Shown here: positions 33,848 to 41,617 of the stretch, one piece after another
How the letters are laid out: each line of letters starts with the position of its first letter
Numbering within the stretch: the stretch's first letter is position 1
From: an uncultured Tidjanibacter sp.
GTDB lineage: Bacteria; Bacteroidota; Bacteroidia; Bacteroidales; Rikenellaceae
NCBI GenBank assembly: GCA_944326085.1
Contig: CALVCL010000005.1
Span: 53,005 to 117,004 of the forward strand
Reading direction: 5' to 3'
DNA length: 64,000 nucleotides
Program-made: the position numbers and the translations under genes
The notes under the pieces: model-generated
The model's database searches: none
What the model was told of the DNA's origin: nothing
The model's input: only the letters and a program-made list of their open reading frames with translations

Positions 33848-35716
33848 ATGGACAACTTTGTAGTTTCGGCACGCAAGTACAGACCCGCCACATTCGACAC
33901 CGTGGTGGGACAGACGCACATAACCTCCACGCTAAAGAATGCCATAGCACGCGGACAGCTGGCCCATGCCTATCTTTTCTGCGGGCCGCGCGGAGTGGGT
34001 AAAACTACCTGCGCCCGAATATTCGCCAAGGCAATCAACTGCCTCAACCCGCACGACAGCGAACCGTGCGGAGAGTGCGAATCGTGCCGCTCCTTCAACG
34101 AAGGACGCAGTCTCAATGTCCACGAACTCGATGCCGCATCGAACAACTCGGTGGACGACATCCGCTCGCTGACCGAACAGGTCAGGATACCTCCGCAGAT
34201 AGGTCATTACAGTGTCTATATAATCGACGAGGTACACATGCTGTCGCAGGCGGCCTTCAACGCATTCCTCAAAACCCTTGAGGAACCGCCTGCTCATGCC
34301 ATTTTTATCCTCGCAACCACCGAAAAGCACAAGATACTGCCCACCATACTGTCGCGCTGCCAGATTTACGACTTCAACCGCATACGCGTAGAGGATGGGG
34401 TTGCCTATCTGAAAAAGATAGCCGAAAAGGAAGGCATATCATACGACGATGAATCGCTCAACCTCATCGCGGCGAAGGCTGACGGCGGCATGCGCGATGC
34501 ACTCAGCATGTTCGACAAGGCCGTAGCATTCTGCGGCACGTCACTCAACTTCCGCGAGGTGGCACGCACCCTCAACGTTCTCGATTACGACACGTATTTC
34601 AACATCACCAAACTGGCAGCCGAAGGCAATTACCGTTCGGCACTGCTGCTTTTCGACGAGGTGCTGCGCAAGGGATTTTCAGCACAGACATTCACAGGCG
34701 GTCTCGCCGCCCACCTGCGCGACCTGCTCATGTGCAAGGACCCTGCCACAGCACCACTGCTCGACGCAACGGGAAACCTGCTCGAACGCTACAAGTCACA
34801 AAGTGCCGGACTCGACACGGAATTTCTGTTCAACGCCATAGCCCTGACCCATTCGGTGGATTCCACGCTTCGCGGTGCTACGAATTCGCGCCTGCATGTA
34901 GAACTCGGGCTCATGAAACTGTGCGGCATGGGTCAAAAAAAAAATAGTCTAGAGGCAGAAGCTCCCGCACTTCCACCTCTTGCAGGACAAACTGATGCGC
35001 CGCAGCCCCGCCCAACGACGCCTCCGCAGCAGACCGCACCGTCTCAGGCACGGCAACAGGCAGCATCGCTACATCAGGAGCAGCCGCCGCAACACACGCC
35101 GCAGACTGCTCCGAGTCAATCCTCCACTGCACAACATGAAGCCGTCCCGCAATATCCGGCACAGACGATACAGATATCACAGTCTGTCCCCGAAAGCCGC
35201 ACACAGCCGCAACAGGCCGCACAGATACACCAGCCGTCAACAGGTCATCCTGCCGGTCGGACATCCATATCCGGTGTTTCGATTTCGAGCATTCTTAAAG
35301 GCGGCACCAAAAATTCCGACCAGCATGACAAACCAGGAGCGCGCATGCCACAAGGCATAGACCCTGAAAGCGAACAGAAAATAGCGGCGGCACGCAACGC
35401 ATTCATATCGGAACTAAACCGCCACAGACCACGGTTTGCCTCGGCGTTTTCGTCAATGCACGTATCCGGCAACCGCATCGGAATAACGGTACCCACAACG
35501 CTTCTGCGTGACGACATCGTGCAGCACCAGAAGGAAATCATATCGCTGCTGTGCGAAAAAGCCAGTCTCAACGGAACAGTCGAAATATCCGTAGAGGTGC
35601 GCGAGGACAAAGGAGCCATACGCCCCGTAAAACCGGAAGACAAGCTCGCTCACCTGCGAAGCAAGAATGCAGCGCTCGATGAGTTGCGCCGCGAACTCGA
35701 CCTCGAAATAGAATAA
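33848..35716 (+). CDS. dnaX: DNA polymerase III subunit tau (and probably gamma)
   Basis: The ATG at 33848 (MDNFVVSARKYRPATFDTVVGQ) gives 622 residues. DnaX is the clamp-loader ATPase that also ties the two polymerase cores to the helicase. Motifs: Walker A GPRGVGKTTCARIFAKAIN, zinc cysteines CGECESC, Walker B YIIDEVHML, sensor 1 ATTEKHKILPTILSRC. Domain III ends near residue 360. A Gln/Pro-rich linker (about 370-495) and a tau-specific C-terminal domain (about 500-622) follow. At the junction an A10 run with a downstream hairpin probably causes frameshifting to a short form. Confidence 0.95.
   Translation: MDNFVVSARKYRPATFDTVVGQTHITSTLKNAIARGQLAHAYLFCGPRGVGKTTCARIFAKAINCLNPHDSEPCGECESCRSFNEGRSLNVHELDAASNNSVDDIRSLTEQVRIPPQIGHYSVYIIDEVHMLSQAAFNAFLKTLEEPPAHAIFILATTEKHKILPTILSRCQIYDFNRIRVEDGVAYLKKIAEKEGISYDDESLNLIAAKADGGMRDALSMFDKAVAFCGTSLNFREVARTLNVLDYDTYFNITKLAAEGNYRSALLLFDEVLRKGFSAQTFTGGLAAHLRDLLMCKDPATAPLLDATGNLLERYKSQSAGLDTEFLFNAIALTHSVDSTLRGATNSRLHVELGLMKLCGMGQKKNSLEAEAPALPPLAGQTDAPQPRPTTPPQQTAPSQARQQAASLHQEQPPQHTPQTAPSQSSTAQHEAVPQYPAQTIQISQSVPESRTQPQQAAQIHQPSTGHPAGRTSISGVSISSILKGGTKNSDQHDKPGARMPQGIDPESEQKIAAARNAFISELNRHRPRFASAFSSMHVSGNRIGITVPTTLLRDDIVQHQKEIISLLCEKASLNGTVEISVEVREDKGAIRPVKPEDKLAHLRSKNAALDELRRELDLEIE
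34935..34980 (+). promoter_or_regulatory. Programmed frameshift/slippage signal in dnaX
   Basis: Ten A (34935-34944) span codons 363-366. After a -1 shift the next codon is TAG (34945-34947); after a +1 shift the frame stops two codons later at TAG. A hairpin starts 6 bases on: AGAGG (34951-34955) with CCTCT (34976-34980) and GAAG (34958-34961) with CTTC (34970-34973), separated by matched CA bulges. A truncated product of about 366 residues would be gamma-like. Confidence 0.7.
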
Positions 35717-35760
35717 CGGCTCCGCAGCCGCAACGTTCCCTACCCAATCCTAAAACGAAA

Positions 35761-35789
35761 GAGGGCCACGCCTTTATGGCGTGGCCCTC
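35761..35789. terminator. Bidirectional terminator between dnaX and the amidase gene
   Basis: A perfect 12-bp stem GAGGGCCACGCC (35761-35772) with GGCGTGGCCCTC (35778-35789) and loop TTTAT lies between the convergent genes. Confidence 0.75.
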
Positions 35790-35811
35790 GGTTATATCAG
35801 CCGAAAACTGT

Positions 35812-36894
35812 TTATCTGATTTTGATTGCGGTAATCGGTTCCATTGCTACCTTATCGAGCGGCTCGGCACGATACCTGACCTTGGCAAAATCTATGGACG
35901 CAAGGTCGATGCTGCGGACAGAACTGTTGTACATCGTACGGTAGTATATTATCCTGTTGGTCACATCCGACACAGCGGTCCACTGCGTTGCGCTGGGAAT
36001 ATCGGCTGCCTTATCTCCCTTCAAGGTCTCGACACCTATCGGAATGTCGAAATTGTTGAGTATATGGAAGCACTGCACGACAGTCTCAACGGCGCTCTCC
36101 TGCTGGGGGGCTGAAGTTTGGAAAAATGCCGCTCTTACGAAACGCGACGGAGGAGTCACATCGCCAGGAATACCGAGCATGCCGCTGCCGGCACCGAACG
36201 GAGCCAGCTTTATCGCTCCGAAATCCTGCACCGAGGCAGCTCCAGGATAAAGGTTCACATAGTTATTAAGATTGGTAATCTGCCAGTTAAAATCGGGAGA
36301 GTTTGTCAATACGCCGAGCTCGTTCTCATAGAACACCGGCCTGCCATCGATAATTTCAAGCACAACCTGACGTCCAGACTGGTCGGAAAAGCGCCAGTGC
36401 ACAGTCGATGCCCCCGGATATATGGCTATGACATGAACCTTTGAAACCGCCTCCTTCACCTCGTCAACGGTTCTGCACGAACCGAGTATCCACGGTACCA
36501 GCTGCAGGTCGGCAATGCTCGATGACTTGGCAGCCGTATCGAACTCCTCATACTCTCCGTAGCCGGGAAAATAGAACAGGCCTGCAGACAGTCCCACTTC
36601 ATTGATACCTTCGGCCACAAATTCCTTTTGCTCTACGGCAAATCCCACATAGCCGTAAACGGCCGCAAACCGTAAACCGTCAATGCCGCTCGGAGTATAG
36701 GACTGCTGCACATGGCCGCGCGGCACTATCACATACTGACTGTTCAGGTTGCTGCCGCCCCACTCTATGGTACGTGCCACGATATACGCACCATCACCTG
36801 ACCTGAGTGTAATGCCGGTACATGCCTCTGTCGGCTGTGGCACGGCCACAGCCATGGCAGCCAGCATTGCGGAGACAAATATTTTCAGTTTCAT
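35812..36894 (-). CDS. Linear amide C-N hydrolase, choloylglycine hydrolase family
   Basis: The 360-residue protein has a signal peptide (MKLKIFVSAMLAAMAVAVPQPTEA) that ends just before Cys25. That makes Cys25 the N-terminal nucleophile after cleavage, as in bile salt hydrolases and penicillin V acylases exported by Bacteroidota. Arg41 in ARTIEWG is conserved; the adjacent residue is Glu44 where bile salt hydrolases normally have Asp. Other family segments are LTNSPDFNWQITNLNNY (conserved Asn) and LGIPGDVTPPSRFVRAAFF (conserved Arg). It could hydrolyse conjugated bile acids, N-acyl amides or penicillin V; the substrate is not decided by sequence. Confidence 0.85.
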   Translation of the reverse strand: MKLKIFVSAMLAAMAVAVPQPTEACTGITLRSGDGAYIVARTIEWGGSNLNSQYVIVPRGHVQQSYTPSGIDGLRFAAVYGYVGFAVEQKEFVAEGINEVGLSAGLFYFPGYGEYEEFDTAAKSSSIADLQLVPWILGSCRTVDEVKEAVSKVHVIAIYPGASTVHWRFSDQSGRQVVLEIIDGRPVFYENELGVLTNSPDFNWQITNLNNYVNLYPGAASVQDFGAIKLAPFGAGSGMLGIPGDVTPPSRFVRAAFFQTSAPQQESAVETVVQCFHILNNFDIPIGVETLKGDKAADIPSATQWTAVSDVTNRIIYYRTMYNSSVRSIDLASIDFAKVRYRAEPLDKVAMEPITAIKIR

Positions 36895-36983
36895 AAGCGA
36901 TATATTTTTTAATTACACAATATCTGTATATTTAATTATATATGCAAATATCGTGCAGAAAACGACAATATACGTTGCAAAAA

Positions 36984-37006
36984 CAAAAAAGCCGCCCTTA
37001 AGGCTT
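36984..37006 (-). terminator. Weak terminator downstream of cydB
   Basis: On the minus strand AAGCC and GGCTT pair around an 8-base loop, followed by a run of T. Confidence 0.45.
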
Positions 37007-37029
37007 CAATACCATACAGAACTCCGGCA

Positions 37030-38172
37030 TCACGGATGACCGTCGTTTTCGGCATCTTCCGCCGTGGTATGCCCGCGTTCAAGCGAACGCCATGCATAAA
37101 ATATGTAGGCCAGCACGAAAGGTATCAAAAGCGACACCACCGACATCACCTGCAGGGTAAACATGCTCGATGACGCATTCCCTATCGTCAGCGAACTTTG
37201 CAGGTCGGCCGTAGAAGGATAGAATGCCGTACCGTTATATCCAGCCGCAAGGAGCAGGCATGTCACGGTCACAACAGTACCCGTGCCGGAGAACCATATA
37301 CCGTTGCGAACGTTGCCGCACGCCAGCGTCCTGACAATACCGTAAAGTACGGCAAGAACGCCAAGCAGAAAACATACTCCGACGGCAGGCATTTCCACCA
37401 TATTGGTGAAATACTTGTATTTCTGAATGTACACATGCCCCGCGTCATCGACAGCATAACCTTCAGCGAGAAATGTCCACACCACAAAAGCCACGAAGAA
37501 GACTACGAACGGCACCGCATTGTACCAAAGCATCCGGCGGCTGCGGGTCGTCAGTTCATCATCGCCGGAACGGTTGATGAACAGCAGCAGCGCTAATGTA
37601 CGCGCAAGGAAAAACACGGCAATGCCGAGCACCAGGTTGCGCGGCTGCACGACAGCCTCGAGTCCGTGCCAGCCGTTGTTCCAGCGGCTTATCACGGGCG
37701 ACCCTATGTCGGTGATATTGTTACGCGCCACGGTAAAGTCGGCTCCGGAGAAGAACGTACCGACAACCACACCGACAAGCAGCGTACCGAGCAGTCCGTT
37801 GATAAACAGGAATACGTCGTATGTTTTCGTGCCGAACACGTTGCCCGGACGCCTGCGGAATTCGTACGACACGGCCTGCAGTACGAACGACAGCAGTATC
37901 AGCATCCAGAGCCAGTATGCGCCGCCGAAACTCGTGGAATAGAACAACGGGAAGGAGGCGAAGAGGGCACCGCCGAACGTGACAAGCGTGGTGAATGTAT
38001 ACTCCCACTTACGGCCGAGAATTGACACCATTATGTTTTTTTGCCCCTCGCTGCGCGGAAGCGAAAAGAGCATCGACTGCCCGCCCTGCACAAACAGCAG
38101 AAATGAGAGCACTCCTCCGAGCAGCGATATCAGAAACCACCAATAGTGCTGCAAGAATGTATAAGTTATCAT
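37030..38172 (-). CDS. cydB: Cytochrome bd ubiquinol/menaquinol oxidase subunit II
   Basis: The 380-residue membrane protein has eight to nine helices and begins MITYTFLQHYWWFLISLLGGVLSFLLFVQGGQSML. It is the structural partner of CydA in the high-affinity oxygen reductase that lets these otherwise anaerobic bacteria consume nanomolar oxygen. The GRKWEYTFTTLVTFGGALFASFPLFYSTSFGGAYW segment is typical. It starts 6 bases after the cydA stop. Confidence 0.94.
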   Translation of the reverse strand: MITYTFLQHYWWFLISLLGGVLSFLLFVQGGQSMLFSLPRSEGQKNIMVSILGRKWEYTFTTLVTFGGALFASFPLFYSTSFGGAYWLWMLILLSFVLQAVSYEFRRRPGNVFGTKTYDVFLFINGLLGTLLVGVVVGTFFSGADFTVARNNITDIGSPVISRWNNGWHGLEAVVQPRNLVLGIAVFFLARTLALLLFINRSGDDELTTRSRRMLWYNAVPFVVFFVAFVVWTFLAEGYAVDDAGHVYIQKYKYFTNMVEMPAVGVCFLLGVLAVLYGIVRTLACGNVRNGIWFSGTGTVVTVTCLLLAAGYNGTAFYPSTADLQSSLTIGNASSSMFTLQVMSVVSLLIPFVLAYIFYAWRSLERGHTTAEDAENDGHP

Positions 38173-38178
38173 GACTCA

Positions 38179-39765
38179 CTATTTTTCAGTTTTCACATTA
38201 TCCGTTCCGCATGCATCGTCCTGTACCTCCGGCCCCTTCTTTATCTGACGCACCATTATCCGGAGTTCAGCCACAAAAAGGACGGTGAACAGCACGAGGA
38301 ATATGAAGAATGTCAGTTTTACCGACTCGGCCGATATGCTCGATATGGCAGCCTGAACGGGAAGGATGTCCTGTATCGCCCACGGCTGACGGCCCACTTC
38401 GGCAACAACCCAGCCAAACTCTCCGGCCAGATATCCGAACGGGATGGTAATCAGTGCAGCCCACAACATCCAACGGCAGCGTGTGATGTCGCGCCTCCAT
38501 GCCATGAAACCCAGCACCGCAAACAGCAGCAGGAACCATCCGCCGAGTATCACCATACCTCGGAACGAATAGAAGGTAAGTCCTACGGGAGGTATCAAAC
38601 CCTCCGGAGCATCTATATATCCGTAACCGAAATATGCATAATTCTGCCTCAACTGCTCCTTATATACGGCAGCGGCTTCCGTGTCACCATTCGCCATGGC
38701 CCTGCGGTAATCGGCCAAAGCCTGTATGGCGAGTTTGCCGCGTTCATGTTTCTCCTCGAACGACAATGCCACACTGCCGTCGGGCTGTACATAACCGCCC
38801 TCTATTATGTCGCGTATGCCGGGAACAAAGGCGTTGAAGTCGGAAAAGCCGAGGAACGAAAGCATCTTCGGGAACGCTATGCGCCCTACGACAGGCTGCA
38901 CGCCGTCATCCCATGACTGCTTGTCGGGATTGAGCAAACCCACACCAACAAGTTCCACACCTTCGTACCCCTCGTAATGCGCCTCCATTGCAGCCAGTTT
39001 CATAGGCTGGTAGTGAGCCACGTTATAGGCAGACATATGACCCGTGCTCAACACGAGCAGCGAAGCTACAAGACCGAACACCGTCCCCACGCGCATGCTC
39101 CGCAGGGCGAAATCGGCATGCCTGCGACGCAACATGAACCATCCGCTGATGCCCGTCACGAAAAGTCCGCCCAGCACCCAACCGGACAGAACCGTATGCG
39201 AAAACTTGTTGATGGCCACGGGAGAAAGAAGTATCGACCAGAAGTCGTCCATTTCGTTGCGCACCGTATCGGGATTGAATTCCATACCTACCGGAAGCTG
39301 CATCCATGCGTTTGCCACGAGTATCCAGAGCGCCGATATTGTTGCACCCAGCACGGTGAGCCATGTGGATGCAAGGTGGGCGCCGGGTTTCAGCTTTTTC
39401 CAGCCGAAAAACATGAGCGAGATGAATGTGGCCTCCATGAAAAAGGCGAGAATTGCCTCGATAGCCAGCGGGGCACCGAAAATATCACCGACAAACCAGC
39501 TGTAATTCGACCAGTTGGTGCCGAACTGGAATTCGAGCACGAGACCAGTGGCGACGCCAAACGCAAAGTTGATGCCGAAAAGACGCATCCAGAACTTGGC
39601 AGCCGTTTTCCACTCCTCCTTGCCCGTACGTACATAAAGGGTCTCCATGATGGCCATGATGACACCCAGCCCGAGAGTCAGCGGCACGAAGACCCAATGG
39701 TACATGGCCGTCATGGCAAACTGCGCACGCGACCATCCTACTAATGAAGCGGTCAGGAATTCCAT
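38179..39765 (-). CDS. cydA: Cytochrome bd oxidase subunit I
   Basis: The 528-residue haem-binding subunit has the axial His in FAMTAMYHWVFVPLTLG, the second haem His in INKFSHTVLSGWVLGG and the motif GWVVAEVGRQPWAIQ (GRQPW). The quinol-binding Q-loop between helices VI and VII carries extra charged residues (FEEKHERGKLAIQALADYRRA). It oxidises menaquinol and reduces oxygen to water while building proton-motive force. It follows the DUF4492 gene by 26 bases and is coupled to cydB. Confidence 0.95.
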   Translation of the reverse strand: MEFLTASLVGWSRAQFAMTAMYHWVFVPLTLGLGVIMAIMETLYVRTGKEEWKTAAKFWMRLFGINFAFGVATGLVLEFQFGTNWSNYSWFVGDIFGAPLAIEAILAFFMEATFISLMFFGWKKLKPGAHLASTWLTVLGATISALWILVANAWMQLPVGMEFNPDTVRNEMDDFWSILLSPVAINKFSHTVLSGWVLGGLFVTGISGWFMLRRRHADFALRSMRVGTVFGLVASLLVLSTGHMSAYNVAHYQPMKLAAMEAHYEGYEGVELVGVGLLNPDKQSWDDGVQPVVGRIAFPKMLSFLGFSDFNAFVPGIRDIIEGGYVQPDGSVALSFEEKHERGKLAIQALADYRRAMANGDTEAAAVYKEQLRQNYAYFGYGYIDAPEGLIPPVGLTFYSFRGMVILGGWFLLLFAVLGFMAWRRDITRCRWMLWAALITIPFGYLAGEFGWVVAEVGRQPWAIQDILPVQAAISSISAESVKLTFFIFLVLFTVLFVAELRIMVRQIKKGPEVQDDACGTDNVKTEK

Positions 39766-39791
39766 TTGAATTTATATTCGTTAAACAACAT

Positions 39792-40019
39792 TTACTGTCC
39801 GCGTACCACCAGCTCGCCGCCCACATACTCCGCCCGCTCCTCATCGGAGGAAAACCGGCTGCCGAGAAAGTCGGGGAAAAAGAACAGCCGCAGTACGGCG
39901 AACATGATGAACAACTTGACGGCGACAATGACCCACAGCGAATATCCCAGCGGCATCCTGCTGCGGATACCGGCCAACGCATTCGACACGTATCTGAACA
40001 TATTGCGGTTCACAGACAT
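39792..40019 (-). CDS. DUF4492 small membrane protein linked to cytochrome bd
   Basis: The ATG at 40019 gives 75 residues starting MSVNRNMFRYVSNALAGIRSRMPLGYSLWVIVAVKLFIMFAVLRLFFF; the frame is open farther upstream without a sensible N-terminus. It has one transmembrane helix followed by an FFPDFLGSRF segment. In Bacteroidota this family stands directly before cydAB, which suggests a small accessory subunit or assembly factor of the oxidase. Confidence 0.8.
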   Translation of the reverse strand: MSVNRNMFRYVSNALAGIRSRMPLGYSLWVIVAVKLFIMFAVLRLFFFPDFLGSRFSSDEERAEYVGGELVVRGQ

Positions 40020-40128
40020 AACCTGTTTACATACAACTCCGGCGCACATATGCCGAACATGTGATAAAGATAGCATAAATTTACGACACGGCAGCCATGC
40101 GCGGCAGTAATTTGATGCCATCGTGTGC

Positions 40129-40165
40129 AAAAAGAAACGGGGAACTGCCTCTTTGCAATCCCCCG
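40129..40165 (-). terminator. Terminator of rpsU
   Basis: On the minus strand CGGGGGA pairs with TTCCCCG (one mismatch) around a 14-base loop, followed by TTTCTTTTT. Confidence 0.55.
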
Positions 40166-40192
40166 CTCCATATGCAGTTTCTGCGCAGAATA

Positions 40193-40387
40193 CTACTCCT
40201 CGTCCTGACGGTGGAGCTGTTCCACGTAAACGGCGTGGATTTTCTGCTCACGCTTAACCACCGACGGCTTGGTGAAGTACTGACGGCGACGGAGTTCCTT
40301 CAGGACGCCGGTCCTTTCGTATTTGCGTTTGAACTTCTTAAGGGCCCTTTCTATGTTTTCGCCCTCCTTTACAGGCATGATAATCAT
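40193..40387 (-). CDS. rpsU: 30S ribosomal protein S21
   Basis: The 64-residue basic protein begins MIIMPVKEGENIERALKKFKRKYERTGVLKELRRRQYFTKPS, the S21 signature. It helps mRNA binding on the small subunit. The start could be the first or the fourth codon. It stands between the ComEA-like gene and the DUF4492-cyd unit, on the same strand as both. Confidence 0.95.
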   Translation of the reverse strand: MIIMPVKEGENIERALKKFKRKYERTGVLKELRRRQYFTKPSVVKREQKIHAVYVEQLHRQDEE

Positions 40388-40462
40388 TGCAGTAACTATT
40401 TAAATTGTTTTGAAATTCGGTTTTGCGCGCCATTGCTCCGGCGCAGGGAGCGGTACCGACAA

Positions 40463-41608
40463 CTAATGTCCCGAAGGTGTGGTACCAAAATGAAGATACG
40501 GGGCGAGCCTTGCAGCTTCCTCTTTCGTCAACGTATTGTCTTCTGTCATATCCTCAATAGTACTCCAACCTCCTTTCAATTGCCTGTTGCGCAATATCCG
40601 CCGCAGCATTCGCGGCGTAATGTACGGATGTTCCGCAACAGCGTTCGGAGCCGCAAAGTTAATATCAATTTTTTGAATTGCACAACTATCCGCATAAATT
40701 TGTTCGCGCATTCTCTCCCAGTTGCGTTCAGTAACGACGCCAGTTTCGAGAACCTGCTCCTTACGGCAGTATCCGCCGAGCCTCTCCCTGTAACGTATTA
40801 TGACCGCGGCGGTAATGCCACCGATACCCGGAACGGCATCGAGCGACACGCTGTCAGCCCCGTTCAATTCCAGCGGCAGGCTCACGCCCTGCTCAACGAC
40901 AGCGGTAATCGCGGTAATCGCGCCAACCGCTGTACTGTCGGGACGGCGTTCAGCAATACATATATAATTCTTGAGACGTCCGAACATCTCCTCCGACACG
41001 GCATAACAGCGCGAGAACTCTTCCGCACTGTCGAAACCGCCGCATGCCTCGCGAAAATTAATTATTGTACGCGCCTGACGCGGCGTGAAGCCCAGCGCCA
41101 CAAAACCGTCCTCGCCGAGCGCATTGGGGTCAAACGGCCAAAGACATTCAACCGTATCGCGCACTGCGGCCCCGACAGCAGGCTCCGCTACATGCGGACG
41201 CAGCCGATACTCCTCTCCTATGGTTATATATGGTTTCAGACGGGCATATGCCGAATCTGTCACGCCGTAGCATGTGGCAAAATCCTCCGGTATGGCAAAA
41301 ACCTTGCCGGCAGCACGGTATTTAACTATGCCCGCAGACGTACGCCTGTCAAACCCCAGCGTACGCAGCTCTTCATATGTTACTGTATTAGGGTCGAACG
41401 GTGACAGTTCACAAACAACGGGGGTATCCGAGGTGCGATTATTTTCTTCGACCATGGCATCACCCAACAGACGGGTACTGTCGCCGAAGCGGGGATGCAC
41501 CGCCTCCGTCACGAGCCATGCGAGTATTACCACCACCGGTACCAGCACCAACAGTCCGCGACACTCCCGTGACGAGAAACGCCACTTACGCTCCCTGCCC
41601 TGCTTCAT
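40463..41608 (-). CDS. Helix-hairpin-helix (ComEA-like) membrane-anchored protein
   Basis: The 381-residue protein has one N-terminal helix (GLLVLVPVVVILAWLVTEAVH). Repeated HhH units follow: FDPNTVTYEELRTLGFDRRTSAGIVKYR, FDPNALGEDGFVALGFTPRQARTIINFR, ADSVSLDAVPGIGGITAAVIIRYRERLGGY and IDINFAAPNAVAEHPYITPRMLRRILRNR. HhH units bind DNA without sequence specificity. Relatives include the ComEA DNA receptor, but a role in uptake is not proven in Bacteroidota. It is 9 bases downstream of the UbiD gene. Confidence 0.82.
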   Translation of the reverse strand: MKQGRERKWRFSSRECRGLLVLVPVVVILAWLVTEAVHPRFGDSTRLLGDAMVEENNRTSDTPVVCELSPFDPNTVTYEELRTLGFDRRTSAGIVKYRAAGKVFAIPEDFATCYGVTDSAYARLKPYITIGEEYRLRPHVAEPAVGAAVRDTVECLWPFDPNALGEDGFVALGFTPRQARTIINFREACGGFDSAEEFSRCYAVSEEMFGRLKNYICIAERRPDSTAVGAITAITAVVEQGVSLPLELNGADSVSLDAVPGIGGITAAVIIRYRERLGGYCRKEQVLETGVVTERNWERMREQIYADSCAIQKIDINFAAPNAVAEHPYITPRMLRRILRNRQLKGGWSTIEDMTEDNTLTKEEAARLAPYLHFGTTPSGH

Positions 41609-41617
41609 TCGCCAACG

